NCBI GenBank assembly: GCA_036525535.1
Contig: DATDAH010000339.1
Location: 1-5,380, forward strand
Reading direction: 5' to 3'
DNA: 5,380 nt
From: DATDAH01 sp036525535
GTDB lineage: Bacteria; Actinomycetota; Acidimicrobiia; Acidimicrobiales; DATDAH01
Position numbers and translations under genes: made by a program. Positions 1 through 5,380 of the stretch are shown piece after piece. The notes beneath the pieces are model-generated. The model saw only the letters and a list, made by a program, of their open reading frames with translations. It was not told the DNA's origin and searched no databases. The number at the start of each line of letters is the position of its first letter. The stretch's first letter is position 1.

Positions 1-2460
1 AGACAACATGTCGGCCACCCCGTCAGGGTCGTCGCCGGCGCCCTCGCGGGTGATGGCCGCGGCGCGCGCGTGCAGCTGACGGCGACGCGCGAACGACAGG
101 CCCCCGTAGGCCGCATCGCGCACGACGGCGTGACGGAACCGGATCCGGTCGGGCTCTTCTGGCTCCATGAACCGGTTGAGCTCCTCGCGGGTGGCGAGAT
201 CGATGCGCAGCGCGTCGTCGGCCAGGAACGATTCCAACGACGACAGCCGCATGGTCGTGCCGAGCACGGAGGCGAAGCGCAGGACCCGGCGGGACAGGGG
301 CCGCAGGGCGTCGATCTGGGTGCCGATCACCGCCTCGAGTGACTCGGGGAGGTCGGCGCCGTCGGCGTCGCGCCGGGCCCCCAGCAAGCCTTCGAGGTGC
401 AGCGGGTTGCCGCCGGACTGCTCGACGAGCCGGGCCACGTCGTGGGGCCGCAACGGCGACGCCGCCGTTGCTTCGTTGACCAGCGCAGTGGCGGTGGCCT
501 CGTCGAGCGGCGCCAGCTCGATGCTCACCGCACCCCCGAGCTCCACGCCCGAGGTGTCGGACCGTCGGGTGGCGATCACCAGCCAGTGGTTGGCACCGGC
601 CCGAGCCGCGATCCGTTCCACCAGGCCGGCCGACGCGTCGTCCAGCCAGTGGGTGTCCTCGACCACGACCACCACTGACGGGCCCGCGATGAGGCCCGAC
701 AGCTCGACGATGACGTCGGCGGTGCGCTCGGGCAGGAATCGAGGCTCGATGGCCTCGGATTGGGGCGTCGACGGCACATCGACGTGGGCGACCCGACCGA
801 CGAGGGGCAGGAGCGGTTCGAGGTGGGGGGCGAGCACCCGGACCCTGTCGCGGAGCGCGGCGTGCTGGCCGTCCGGCCCGCCTGTGGTCGCCCCCATGAA
901 CCGCCGCACCGGGTCGCGGAACGCCCGATAGGGCGTGGCGCTGGCGTAGGACTCGCCGCGGATGGTGACGATCGGCGTCGAGATGCCCGCCGTCGCCTCG
1001 TCGACCAGTCTCGTCTTGCCCGCCCCCACCTCACCCACCAGCTCGATGACGCCGCCGACCCCATCCGACTCGAGCCGGGCCAGCGCGGTCTGCAGGACGG
1101 CGAGCTCGGCGTCGCGGCCGACGAAGGGGAGCTCGTCGGTCGGCCGGGCATCGCGGTCACCGCCCTCCGCGCCGACCCCGTAGGCGGGGACCTTGGCGCT
1201 CTTCCCCTTGACGGAGAACGGCTCGAGCTCGACGGTCTCGAACATGGTCGCCGACCGGTCGAGCACGGCCGGGGTGGCGTAGATGGCACCGGCCGGGGCG
1301 GCGGCCATCAGGCGGGCCGCGAGGTTCACCGTGTCACCCATGACGGTGTAGGTCGAGCGGAAGCGCGCCCCGATCTCACCGGCGAAGACGTGGCCCCGGT
1401 TCACCCCGATCTTGATCGGGAGGGTGGTCCCCGCGTCGGCGACGACCCGCAGGGCCCGCAGCATCCGCCCCTCGTCGTCCTCCACCGCGGTGGGCACCCC
1501 GGCGGTGAGGATGAACTTGCCGCCGTCGGCGTCGATGTCCGAGGCGAGGAAGCAGATCCCCTCGTCCTCCGCGGCGCGTTGCACGACCCGGGTCACCTCG
1601 TCGAGGGCGGCGGCCACCGCATCGGGACCGAGTCGGTGGTGCAGGTCGTCCACCCCCTTGTACTTGACGAACCCCACGACGCCGACGCGGTGCTCGGGCT
1701 CGACCTCACCGGTCTGGAGGTGGTCGCGCAGGCCGACCGGGATGCAACGCACCACCGCCTCGATCGGAACGTCGCGCCGGGGTCGAGCGCCGACGGGAGC
1801 CACCGGCGCCTTGCGCCACTTCAACACCCAGCCGTCGCCCTTGGCCACGGTGGCCGCGCCCCGGGGGAGGGCGTCGCGCACCGCGCGGCTGACCACGATC
1901 TCCCCGGCGTCGGCCGTGGCCTCCATCTCGATGGTCCCGGTGGCGCCGGGGCCGGTGACGATCAGCTCCCGGTGCGAGTCGCCCACCAGGTAGGCGTGCA
2001 TGGTGCCCGTGTGGAGGCCGACCGACATCTTCAGCGGTACCCGCCCGACCGAGGTGGCGATCTGAGCCGACTCCCGCAGCGCCACGCGCATCTCCACCGC
2101 GGCCCCGCAGGCCTGCTCCACGTGCCCGTCGCCGTAGAACAACAGGAGCAGGGCGTCGCCGCCGAACTTGACGAGGTTCCCGCCCCGCTCGTGGGCCAGT
2201 GAGATCATCGACCCGAACACGCGCCGGAGGACGTCAGTCAGCTCCTCGGCGCCGATCCGGCCCCGGGCGGCCAGCCGCTCGGACAGGTTGGTGAAGCCGG
2301 AGATGTCGACGAAGCACATCGTGGCGTCGAGCTCCCGGTGGAGGTTCCCCGGAGCGTCGAGGTCCCACTCCGCGGCGACCGCCGGGACGTAGCGGATCGC
2401 CGCACCTTCGCCGTCCTCGCTCACCCGCGTCCCTTCGAGCCGTCCACGATCTCCCGTCAT
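1..2460 (-). CDS. Tandem class III nucleotide cyclase fused to AAA/STAND ATPase (soluble adenylyl cyclase-like), 3' end missing
   Basis: Predicted cytosolic signalling enzyme making cAMP (possibly cGMP) under control of an ATP-binding regulatory module. The frame is open for 820 codons with no stop down to base 1, so the C-terminus is outside the window. Cyclase domain 1 spans about residues 45-185. It has the FVDISGFT motif with metal Asp52 and VKFGGD with Lys98 and metal Asp102, but its third motif reads TGPGATGTIEM and lacks the catalytic Asn and Arg. Cyclase domain 2 spans about 255-395. It lacks both metal Asp residues (VGVVGFV, DADGGKF) but keeps YTVMGDTVNLAAR with Thr372, Asn379 and Arg383. 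An ATPase follows: FVGRDAEL at 446-453, Walker A GEVGAGKT at 476-483, Walker B VVVVVEDTHWLDDAS at 596-610, QSGGNPL at 681-687 and RFRHAVVRDAAY at 774-785. I see no membrane segment. The ATG at 2460 follows the stress-protein stop by 32 bp with no clear ribosome binding site. A GTG at 2424, 5 nt after GAAGGGA, is a credible alternative start. The family call is firm; the substrate and activity are inferred. Confidence 0.93.
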   Translation of the reverse strand, partial: MTGDRGRLEGTRVSEDGEGAAIRYVPAVAAEWDLDAPGNLHRELDATMCFVDISGFTNLSERLAARGRIGAEELTDVLRRVFGSMISLAHERGGNLVKFGGDALLLLFYGDGHVEQACGAAVEMRVALRESAQIATSVGRVPLKMSVGLHTGTMHAYLVGDSHRELIVTGPGATGTIEMEATADAGEIVVSRAVRDALPRGAATVAKGDGWVLKWRKAPVAPVGARPRRDVPIEAVVRCIPVGLRDHLQTGEVEPEHRVGVVGFVKYKGVDDLHHRLGPDAVAAALDEVTRVVQRAAEDEGICFLASDIDADGGKFILTAGVPTAVEDDEGRMLRALRVVADAGTTLPIKIGVNRGHVFAGEIGARFRSTYTVMGDTVNLAARLMAAAPAGAIYATPAVLDRSATMFETVELEPFSVKGKSAKVPAYGVGAEGGDRDARPTDELPFVGRDAELAVLQTALARLESDGVGGVIELVGEVGAGKTRLVDEATAGISTPIVTIRGESYASATPYRAFRDPVRRFMGATTGGPDGQHAALRDRVRVLAPHLEPLLPLVGRVAHVDVPSTPQSEAIEPRFLPERTADVIVELSGLIAGPSVVVVVEDTHWLDDASAGLVERIAARAGANHWLVIATRRSDTSGVELGGAVSIELAPLDEATATALVNEATAASPLRPHDVARLVEQSGGNPLHLEGLLGARRDADGADLPESLEAVIGTQIDALRPLSRRVLRFASVLGTTMRLSSLESFLADDALRIDLATREELNRFMEPEEPDRIRFRHAVVRDAAYGGLSFARRRQLHARAAAITREGAGDDPDGVADMLS
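2430..2436 (-). promoter_or_regulatory. Possible ribosome binding site for an alternative GTG start of the cyclase
   Basis: GAAGGGA stands 5 nt before an in-frame GTG at 2424-2422, which would make a protein starting MSEDGEGAAIRYVP. The ATG at 2460 is preceded by GC-rich sequence without a purine-rich site. The 12 residues in dispute (MTGDRGRLEGTR) show no domain character, so they do not settle the matter. Confidence 0.35.
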
Positions 2461-2492
2461 TGTGGCCCGGCGGGGTCGCCGAGCGGTTCAGC

Positions 2493-2948
2493 TCAGACGG
2501 TCTGGACGATGAGCACCGAGCAGTCGGCGTGGTGGCTGAGGGTGTTGGGGACGCTGCCCAGCACCCGGCGGGCGCCGTGCATGCCCCGGTTGCCGACCAC
2601 GATCAGGTCGGCGTCGACCTCGCGTGCGACCTGGAGGATCACGTCGGCGGGGTCGCCGGGCAGGACGTGGGCCTGGGTGCGGGCCTTGGTCTCCCGGGCG
2701 ATTCGGGTGAGGAAGTGCTCGGCGTGGGTGCGGGCCTTGACCTGCCCGGGCGCGTGGTCCGGAGGCGTGCCCCCGGCCAGGGCCGCCCCGGGGACCATGT
2801 CGGAGAGCGGTGCCCCCCGCTCACTCAGGTCGAGGGCACAGACGAGGTGGACCTTGGCGTCGCTCAGTTCGGCCATCGCGAGAGCTGCTTTGGCGGCCCT
2901 CGTGGCCGACTCCACCTGGCTCACCCCGACCACGATCCGTTCGAACAT
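2493..2948 (-). CDS. Universal stress protein (UspA family), single domain
   Basis: A 151-residue cytosolic nucleotide-binding stress protein of the Usp fold, the usual length for a one-domain member. It begins MFERIVVGVSQ (beta-1), has LPGDPADVI at about 96-104, and ends with the nucleotide-binding signature VVGNRGMHGARRVLGSVPN at 117-135 and the terminal strand CSVLIVQ. The signature has 8 residues, not the textbook 9, between the second Gly (122) and the Gly-Ser pair (131-132). The Asp that normally follows the first strand (VGVD) is Ser10 here, so ATP binding may be altered. I chose the ATG at 2948 because GAGGG lies 9 nt upstream and the Usp beta-1 strand starts at once. An in-frame GTG at 2969 and ATG at 2957 would add 7 or 3 residues and have no usable ribosome binding site. 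It lies 32 bp before the cyclase gene and is probably cotranscribed with it. Stress proteins of this type bind ATP or, in mycobacterial Rv1636, cAMP; which ligand applies here is not visible. Confidence 0.93.
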   Translation of the reverse strand: MFERIVVGVSQVESATRAAKAALAMAELSDAKVHLVCALDLSERGAPLSDMVPGAALAGGTPPDHAPGQVKARTHAEHFLTRIARETKARTQAHVLPGDPADVILQVAREVDADLIVVGNRGMHGARRVLGSVPNTLSHHADCSVLIVQTV

Positions 2949-2957
2949 GGCGTCCAT

Positions 2958-2962
2958 CCCTC
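2958..2962 (-). promoter_or_regulatory. Ribosome binding site deciding the stress-protein start
   Basis: GAGGG lies 9 nt before the ATG at 2948. It directly abuts the in-frame ATG at 2957 and lies downstream of the in-frame GTG at 2969, so it can serve only the 2948 start. It sits in the downstream arm of the leader inverted repeat. Confidence 0.6.
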
Positions 2963-3005
2963 GGTCCACGGAAACGGGGTGAAGCTTCGCACAGTGGAGC
3001 CGAGG
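2959..3005 (-). promoter_or_regulatory. Imperfect inverted repeat in the stress-protein leader, overlapping its ribosome binding site
   Basis: On the minus strand, CCTCGGCTCCAC (3005-2994) can pair with GTGGACCGAGG (2969-2959), giving 11 base pairs with one bulged base at 2999 and a 24-nt loop. The downstream arm contains four of the five bases of the GAGGG ribosome binding site (2962-2958) of the stress-protein gene. A folded leader would therefore mask translation initiation. It lies 13 nt after the luciferase-like stop codon but has no following T-run, so it is not a convincing intrinsic terminator. The repeat is seen directly; a regulatory function is inferred. Confidence 0.45.
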
Positions 3006-3018
3006 ACGATGATCGACG

Positions 3019-4017
3019 TCAGCCCAGGGCCGGGAGGATCCGCTCGCCGTAGGCCGTGAGGGTCTCGTCCTGCGCGTCGTGCTGGAGGTAGACGGCGAAC
3101 TGGCCGACGCCCAGCCCGCGGAGCTCCTCCAGTCGCTCGATGTGGGCGTCGACCGGTCCCAGGAGGCAGAAGCGGTCGATCACGTCGTCGCTCACGAAGT
3201 CGACGTGGGTGCTGGTGGCCTTGCCGTGCTCGGCGTAGTCGTAACCCTGGCGCTCCTCGACGTAGCTGAGGAGGGTGTCGGGGACCAGGTCGGTGTCGGC
3301 GCCGTAGCGCCCGACCAGGTCGGCCACGTGGTTGCCGACCATGCCGCCGAACCAGCGGACCTGGTCCCGCTGGTGGGCCAGGTCGTCGCCGACGTAGGCC
3401 GGGGCGGCCACGCAGATCTTGATGCTGTCCGGGTCCCGGCCGGCGTCCGAGGCGGCCGTCCGCACGGCTTCGATGGTCCAGGCCGCGATCTGGGGGTCGG
3501 CCAGCTGGAGGATGTAGCCGTCGGCCACCTCGCCGCACAGGGCCAGGGCCTTGGGGCCGTAGGCCGCCATGTACATGTCGAGGTGCGAGCCCTGGCTCCA
3601 CGGGAACTGCTGCGGCGTGCCGTTGTAGGTCACCTCCCGGCCCTCGGCCAGGCCCTTGATGACCGCCATCGACTCCCGCACCGCGGCGAGGTTCGCCGGC
3701 GGGTAGCCGAGCACCCGCAGGGCGGAGTCGCCCCGCCCGATGCCACACACGGTGCGGTCCCCGAACATGTCGTTGAGGGTTGCGAAGAGCGAGGCCGTGA
3801 CGGTCCAGTCCCGGGTGCCCGGGTTGGTGACCATGGGGCCGACCTTGATGGTGTTCGTGGCGGCCAGGATCTGGCTGTAGACGACGAAGGGCTCCTGCCA
3901 GAGGACGTGGCTGTCGAAGGTCCAGGCATAACCGAAGCCGAGGGTCTCGGCCCGGCGGCAGAGGTCGACGACCCGCCAGGCGGGCGGGTTGTTCTGCAAC
4001 ACCACGCCGAAGTCCAT
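3019..4017 (-). CDS. LLM-class (luciferase-like) oxidoreductase, probably F420-dependent, MSMEG_2516-like
   Basis: A complete 332-residue member of the bacterial luciferase-like superfamily, a TIM-barrel cytosolic oxidoreductase using F420 or FMN. Motifs are VGPMVTNPGTRDWTVTAS at 59-76, FATLNDMFGDRTVCGIGRGD at 78-97 (the glycine-rich cofactor region), AAYGPKALALCGEVADGYIL at 151-170, GGMVGNHVADLV at 224-235 and a C-terminal LGVGQFAVYLQHD at 302-314. The sequence resembles, from memory, the actinobacterial F420-dependent group typified by MSMEG_2516 (TIGR03842); its substrate is unknown to me. I set the start at ATG 4017 because GAGGGG ends 5 nt upstream and MDFGVVLQ is the usual first strand. 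A GTG at 4023 overlaps that ribosome binding site and is unlikely. It starts 29 bp after the hydantoinase stop, so the two are almost certainly cotranscribed, which points to a role in pyrimidine, hydantoin or other cyclic-amide metabolism. F420 rather than FMN is inferred from family resemblance only. Confidence 0.92.
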   Translation of the reverse strand: MDFGVVLQNNPPAWRVVDLCRRAETLGFGYAWTFDSHVLWQEPFVVYSQILAATNTIKVGPMVTNPGTRDWTVTASLFATLNDMFGDRTVCGIGRGDSALRVLGYPPANLAAVRESMAVIKGLAEGREVTYNGTPQQFPWSQGSHLDMYMAAYGPKALALCGEVADGYILQLADPQIAAWTIEAVRTAASDAGRDPDSIKICVAAPAYVGDDLAHQRDQVRWFGGMVGNHVADLVGRYGADTDLVPDTLLSYVEERQGYDYAEHGKATSTHVDFVSDDVIDRFCLLGPVDAHIERLEELRGLGVGQFAVYLQHDAQDETLTAYGERILPALG

Positions 4018-4022
4018 GGTCA

Positions 4023-4028
4023 CCCCTC
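4023..4028 (-). promoter_or_regulatory. Ribosome binding site deciding the luciferase-like gene start
   Basis: GAGGGG followed by TGACC precedes the ATG at 4017, at a normal spacing of about 5 nt. The in-frame GTG at 4023 overlaps this site and so is unlikely to be the start. Confidence 0.65.
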
Positions 4029-4046
4029 GGTTCGAACTCGCCGGGC

Positions 4047-5380
4047 CTACTGCAGGTAGCCGCAGAGGCCCCGCCGCAGGTACATCCCATCGCCCTTGGT
4101 GCCGGTGTACTGATCGTTCTCCACGATCACCCGGCCCCGTGACAGCACCGTGTGCACCCGGCCCGACACCTCGATGCCCTCATAGGCCGAGTAGTCGAGG
4201 CGCATGTGGTGGTTGTCGACGCTGATCGTCCACGGCTGGTCGGGGTCGTAGAGGACGATGTCGGCATCGGCGCCGGGGGCGATCACGCCCTTGCGGGGGT
4301 ACAGGCCGAACATCCGGGCCGGGGTGGTCGAGCACAGCTCCACCCAGCGGGCCAGGGTCAGCTCGCCGGCCGCCACCCCCTGGTAGATGAGGTCCATGCG
4401 GTGCTCGACCCCGCCGATGCCGTTGGGGATGGCCCGGAAGTCGTCGAGGCCCAGCTCCTTCTGGTCCTTCATGCAGAACGGGCAGTGGTCGGTCGACACC
4501 ACGCTCAGGTCGTTGGTCCGCAGGCCCTTCCACAGATCGGCGTGGTGGTGCTCGTGCTTGGTCCGCAGCGGGGTCGAGCAGACGTAGCCCGCCCCGGCGA
4601 ACCCGGGCGCCCCGAGGTGATCCTCCAGGTTCAGGTAGAGGTACTGCGGGCAGGTCTCGGCGAAGACGTTGCCGCCGGCGTCCCGGGCCGCGGCCACCTG
4701 CTCCAGCGCCTCGCTGGCCGACAGGTGGACGATGTAGAGCGGGACGGCGCCGACCTTCGCGAGCTGGATGGCCCGGTGGGTGGCCTCGCCCTCCAGCTCG
4801 GCCCGGCGCACGTAGCCGTGGTTGACCGGCTCGGTCTCACCCCGCTCGACGGCCTGCTCGGCCAGCACGTCGATGGCCAGTCCGTTCTCGGCGTGCATCA
4901 TGATCAGCCCGCCGTTGCCCGCCGCCTGCTGCATGGCCCGCAGGATCTGACCGTCGTCGGACAGGAACACGCCGGGGTAGGCCATGAACAGCTTGAAGCT
5001 GGTGATGCCCTCGTGAACCAGGGCATCCATGGCCTTCAGCGAGCCCTCGTTGACCCCGCCGACGATCATGTGGAACCCGTAGTCGATGGCGCAGTTGCCC
5101 TCGGCCTTGGCCATCCAGGCATCCAGGCTCTCCCGCACGTCCTCGGTGGCCGTCTGCACGGCGAAGTCGATGATCGTGGTCGTCCCGCCCCACGCCGCCG
5201 CCCTCGTGCCCGTCTCGAAGTCGTCGGACGCCATGGTGCCGCCGAAGGGCAGCTCCATGTGCGTGTGGCCGTCGACCCCGCCCGGGACCACGTACTTCCC
5301 CGTGGCGTCGAGGACCTCGGAGCCCCGCTCGGCGGACTCGGCGGGCTCGGACCCGGGGGCGAGCAGGGCGACGATCACCT
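4047..5380 (-). CDS. hydA: Dihydropyrimidinase / D-hydantoinase, 5' end missing
   Basis: A cyclic amidohydrolase that opens the ring of 5,6-dihydropyrimidines (dihydrouracil to N-carbamoyl-beta-alanine) or 5-substituted hydantoins; cytosolic, with a binuclear metal centre. Counting from the GTG-encoded residue at 5378, the metal ligands are visible: HTH at 38-40, the carboxylated-lysine candidate Lys129 in SFKLFMAYPG, His162 in MMHAENG, His218 in IVHLS and Asp297 in STDHCPF. Family substrate contacts also appear: Tyr134 in AYPG, Ser268 in CSTPLR and Asn319 in IPNGIGGVEHRM. The C-terminus LRRGLCGYLQ matches the family end, and the stop is TAG at 4047-4049. About 443 residues are present. Family length is roughly 460-480, so only the N-terminal beta-sandwich start is missing, and the GTG at 5378 is an internal valine, not the true start. 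The window cannot separate dihydropyrimidinase from D-hydantoinase or phenylhydantoinase activity. The gene is first of the four visible genes, 29 bp before the luciferase-like gene. Confidence 0.93.
   Translation of the reverse strand, partial: VIVALLAPGSEPAESAERGSEVLDATGKYVVPGGVDGHTHMELPFGGTMASDDFETGTRAAAWGGTTTIIDFAVQTATEDVRESLDAWMAKAEGNCAIDYGFHMIVGGVNEGSLKAMDALVHEGITSFKLFMAYPGVFLSDDGQILRAMQQAAGNGGLIMMHAENGLAIDVLAEQAVERGETEPVNHGYVRRAELEGEATHRAIQLAKVGAVPLYIVHLSASEALEQVAAARDAGGNVFAETCPQYLYLNLEDHLGAPGFAGAGYVCSTPLRTKHEHHHADLWKGLRTNDLSVVSTDHCPFCMKDQKELGLDDFRAIPNGIGGVEHRMDLIYQGVAAGELTLARWVELCSTTPARMFGLYPRKGVIAPGADADIVLYDPDQPWTISVDNHHMRLDYSAYEGIEVSGRVHTVLSRGRVIVENDQYTGTKGDGMYLRRGLCGYLQ

Noticed and set aside
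576..1289. A 237-codon minus-strand frame inside the cyclase
   Set aside because: It is a Ser/Arg/Pro-rich shadow frame. The ATPase Walker motifs lie in the other frame, which is continuous across this stretch.
760..2202. A 480-codon plus-strand open frame opposite the cyclase gene, and shorter ones at 70-931
   Set aside because: Their translations are low-complexity (rich in R, G, H, D, P) with no recognisable domain. They mirror the G/C-rich third positions of the minus-strand cyclase frame, which carries clear motifs throughout.
2981..2988. 8-bp palindrome GAAGCTTC upstream of the stress-protein gene as an operator
   Set aside because: It is short, found once, and sits in the loop of the inverted repeat. 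A single 8-bp palindrome does not support an operator call.
2959..3005. Intrinsic terminator between the luciferase-like and stress-protein genes
   Set aside because: The inverted repeat is real, but no T-run follows on the minus strand and the loop is long (24 nt), so it was kept only as a possible translational element.
2949..3018. Promoter for the stress-protein and cyclase genes
   Set aside because: I could not find a convincing -35/-10 pair in the 70-bp gap. A separate promoter is possible but not supported by the sequence.
4026..4042. tRNA T-loop-like string GAGTTCGAACC on the minus strand in the 29-bp intergenic gap
   Set aside because: There is no acceptor stem, anticodon arm or CCA around it, and the gap is too short for a tRNA. 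The TTCGAA palindrome is a chance match.
3079..4059. A 326-codon plus-strand open frame opposite the luciferase-like gene
   Set aside because: Composition is Val/Gly/Asp/His-biased, with no family motifs, and it is antisense to a well-supported gene.
2921..4090. A 389-codon minus-strand open frame overlapping the luciferase-like gene
   Set aside because: It is an Arg/Pro/Gly-rich frame shadow. The other minus-strand frame over the same bases gives an intact LLM-family protein with a ribosome binding site.

Overview
The window reads as high-GC actinobacterial DNA. Codons strongly favour G/C in the third position, there is a predicted F420-type luciferase-like oxidoreductase, and a tandem cyclase-ATPase and a universal stress protein of actinobacterial style are present. 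The lineage is an inference: Acidimicrobiia or a related actinobacterial group is plausible, but no phylogenetic marker lies in the window.

All four genes lie on the minus strand, so transcription runs from high to low coordinates. In that order they are: (1) 5380-4047, a dihydropyrimidinase/D-hydantoinase lacking only its first few dozen residues, cut by the window edge; (2) 4017-3019, a complete F420-dependent-type luciferase-like monooxygenase-family oxidoreductase, 29 bp downstream; (3) 2948-2493, a complete single-domain universal stress protein, 70 bp further on; (4) 2460-1, a large multidomain protein of at least 820 residues that runs off the left edge. It has two class III nucleotide cyclase domains followed by an AAA/STAND-type ATPase. 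Its reading frame is open without interruption from 2460 to 1. The layout is compact, with gaps of 29, 70 and 32 bp, and no gene-free stretch exceeds 70 bp. No RNA genes, mobile elements, CRISPR arrays or long repeats were seen.

Functionally there are two pairs. The hydantoinase and luciferase-like enzyme look like part of a cyclic-amide or pyrimidine catabolic operon. The stress protein and cyclase look like a signalling pair, possibly linked through cAMP.

The most notable signals are two. First, the two cyclase domains carry complementary, individually incomplete catalytic sets: metal aspartates only in the first domain, and transition-state Asn/Arg only in the second. They sit in front of an ATPase in the same order as mammalian soluble adenylyl cyclase. 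Second, an imperfect 11-bp inverted repeat in the leader of the stress-protein gene overlaps that gene's ribosome binding site.
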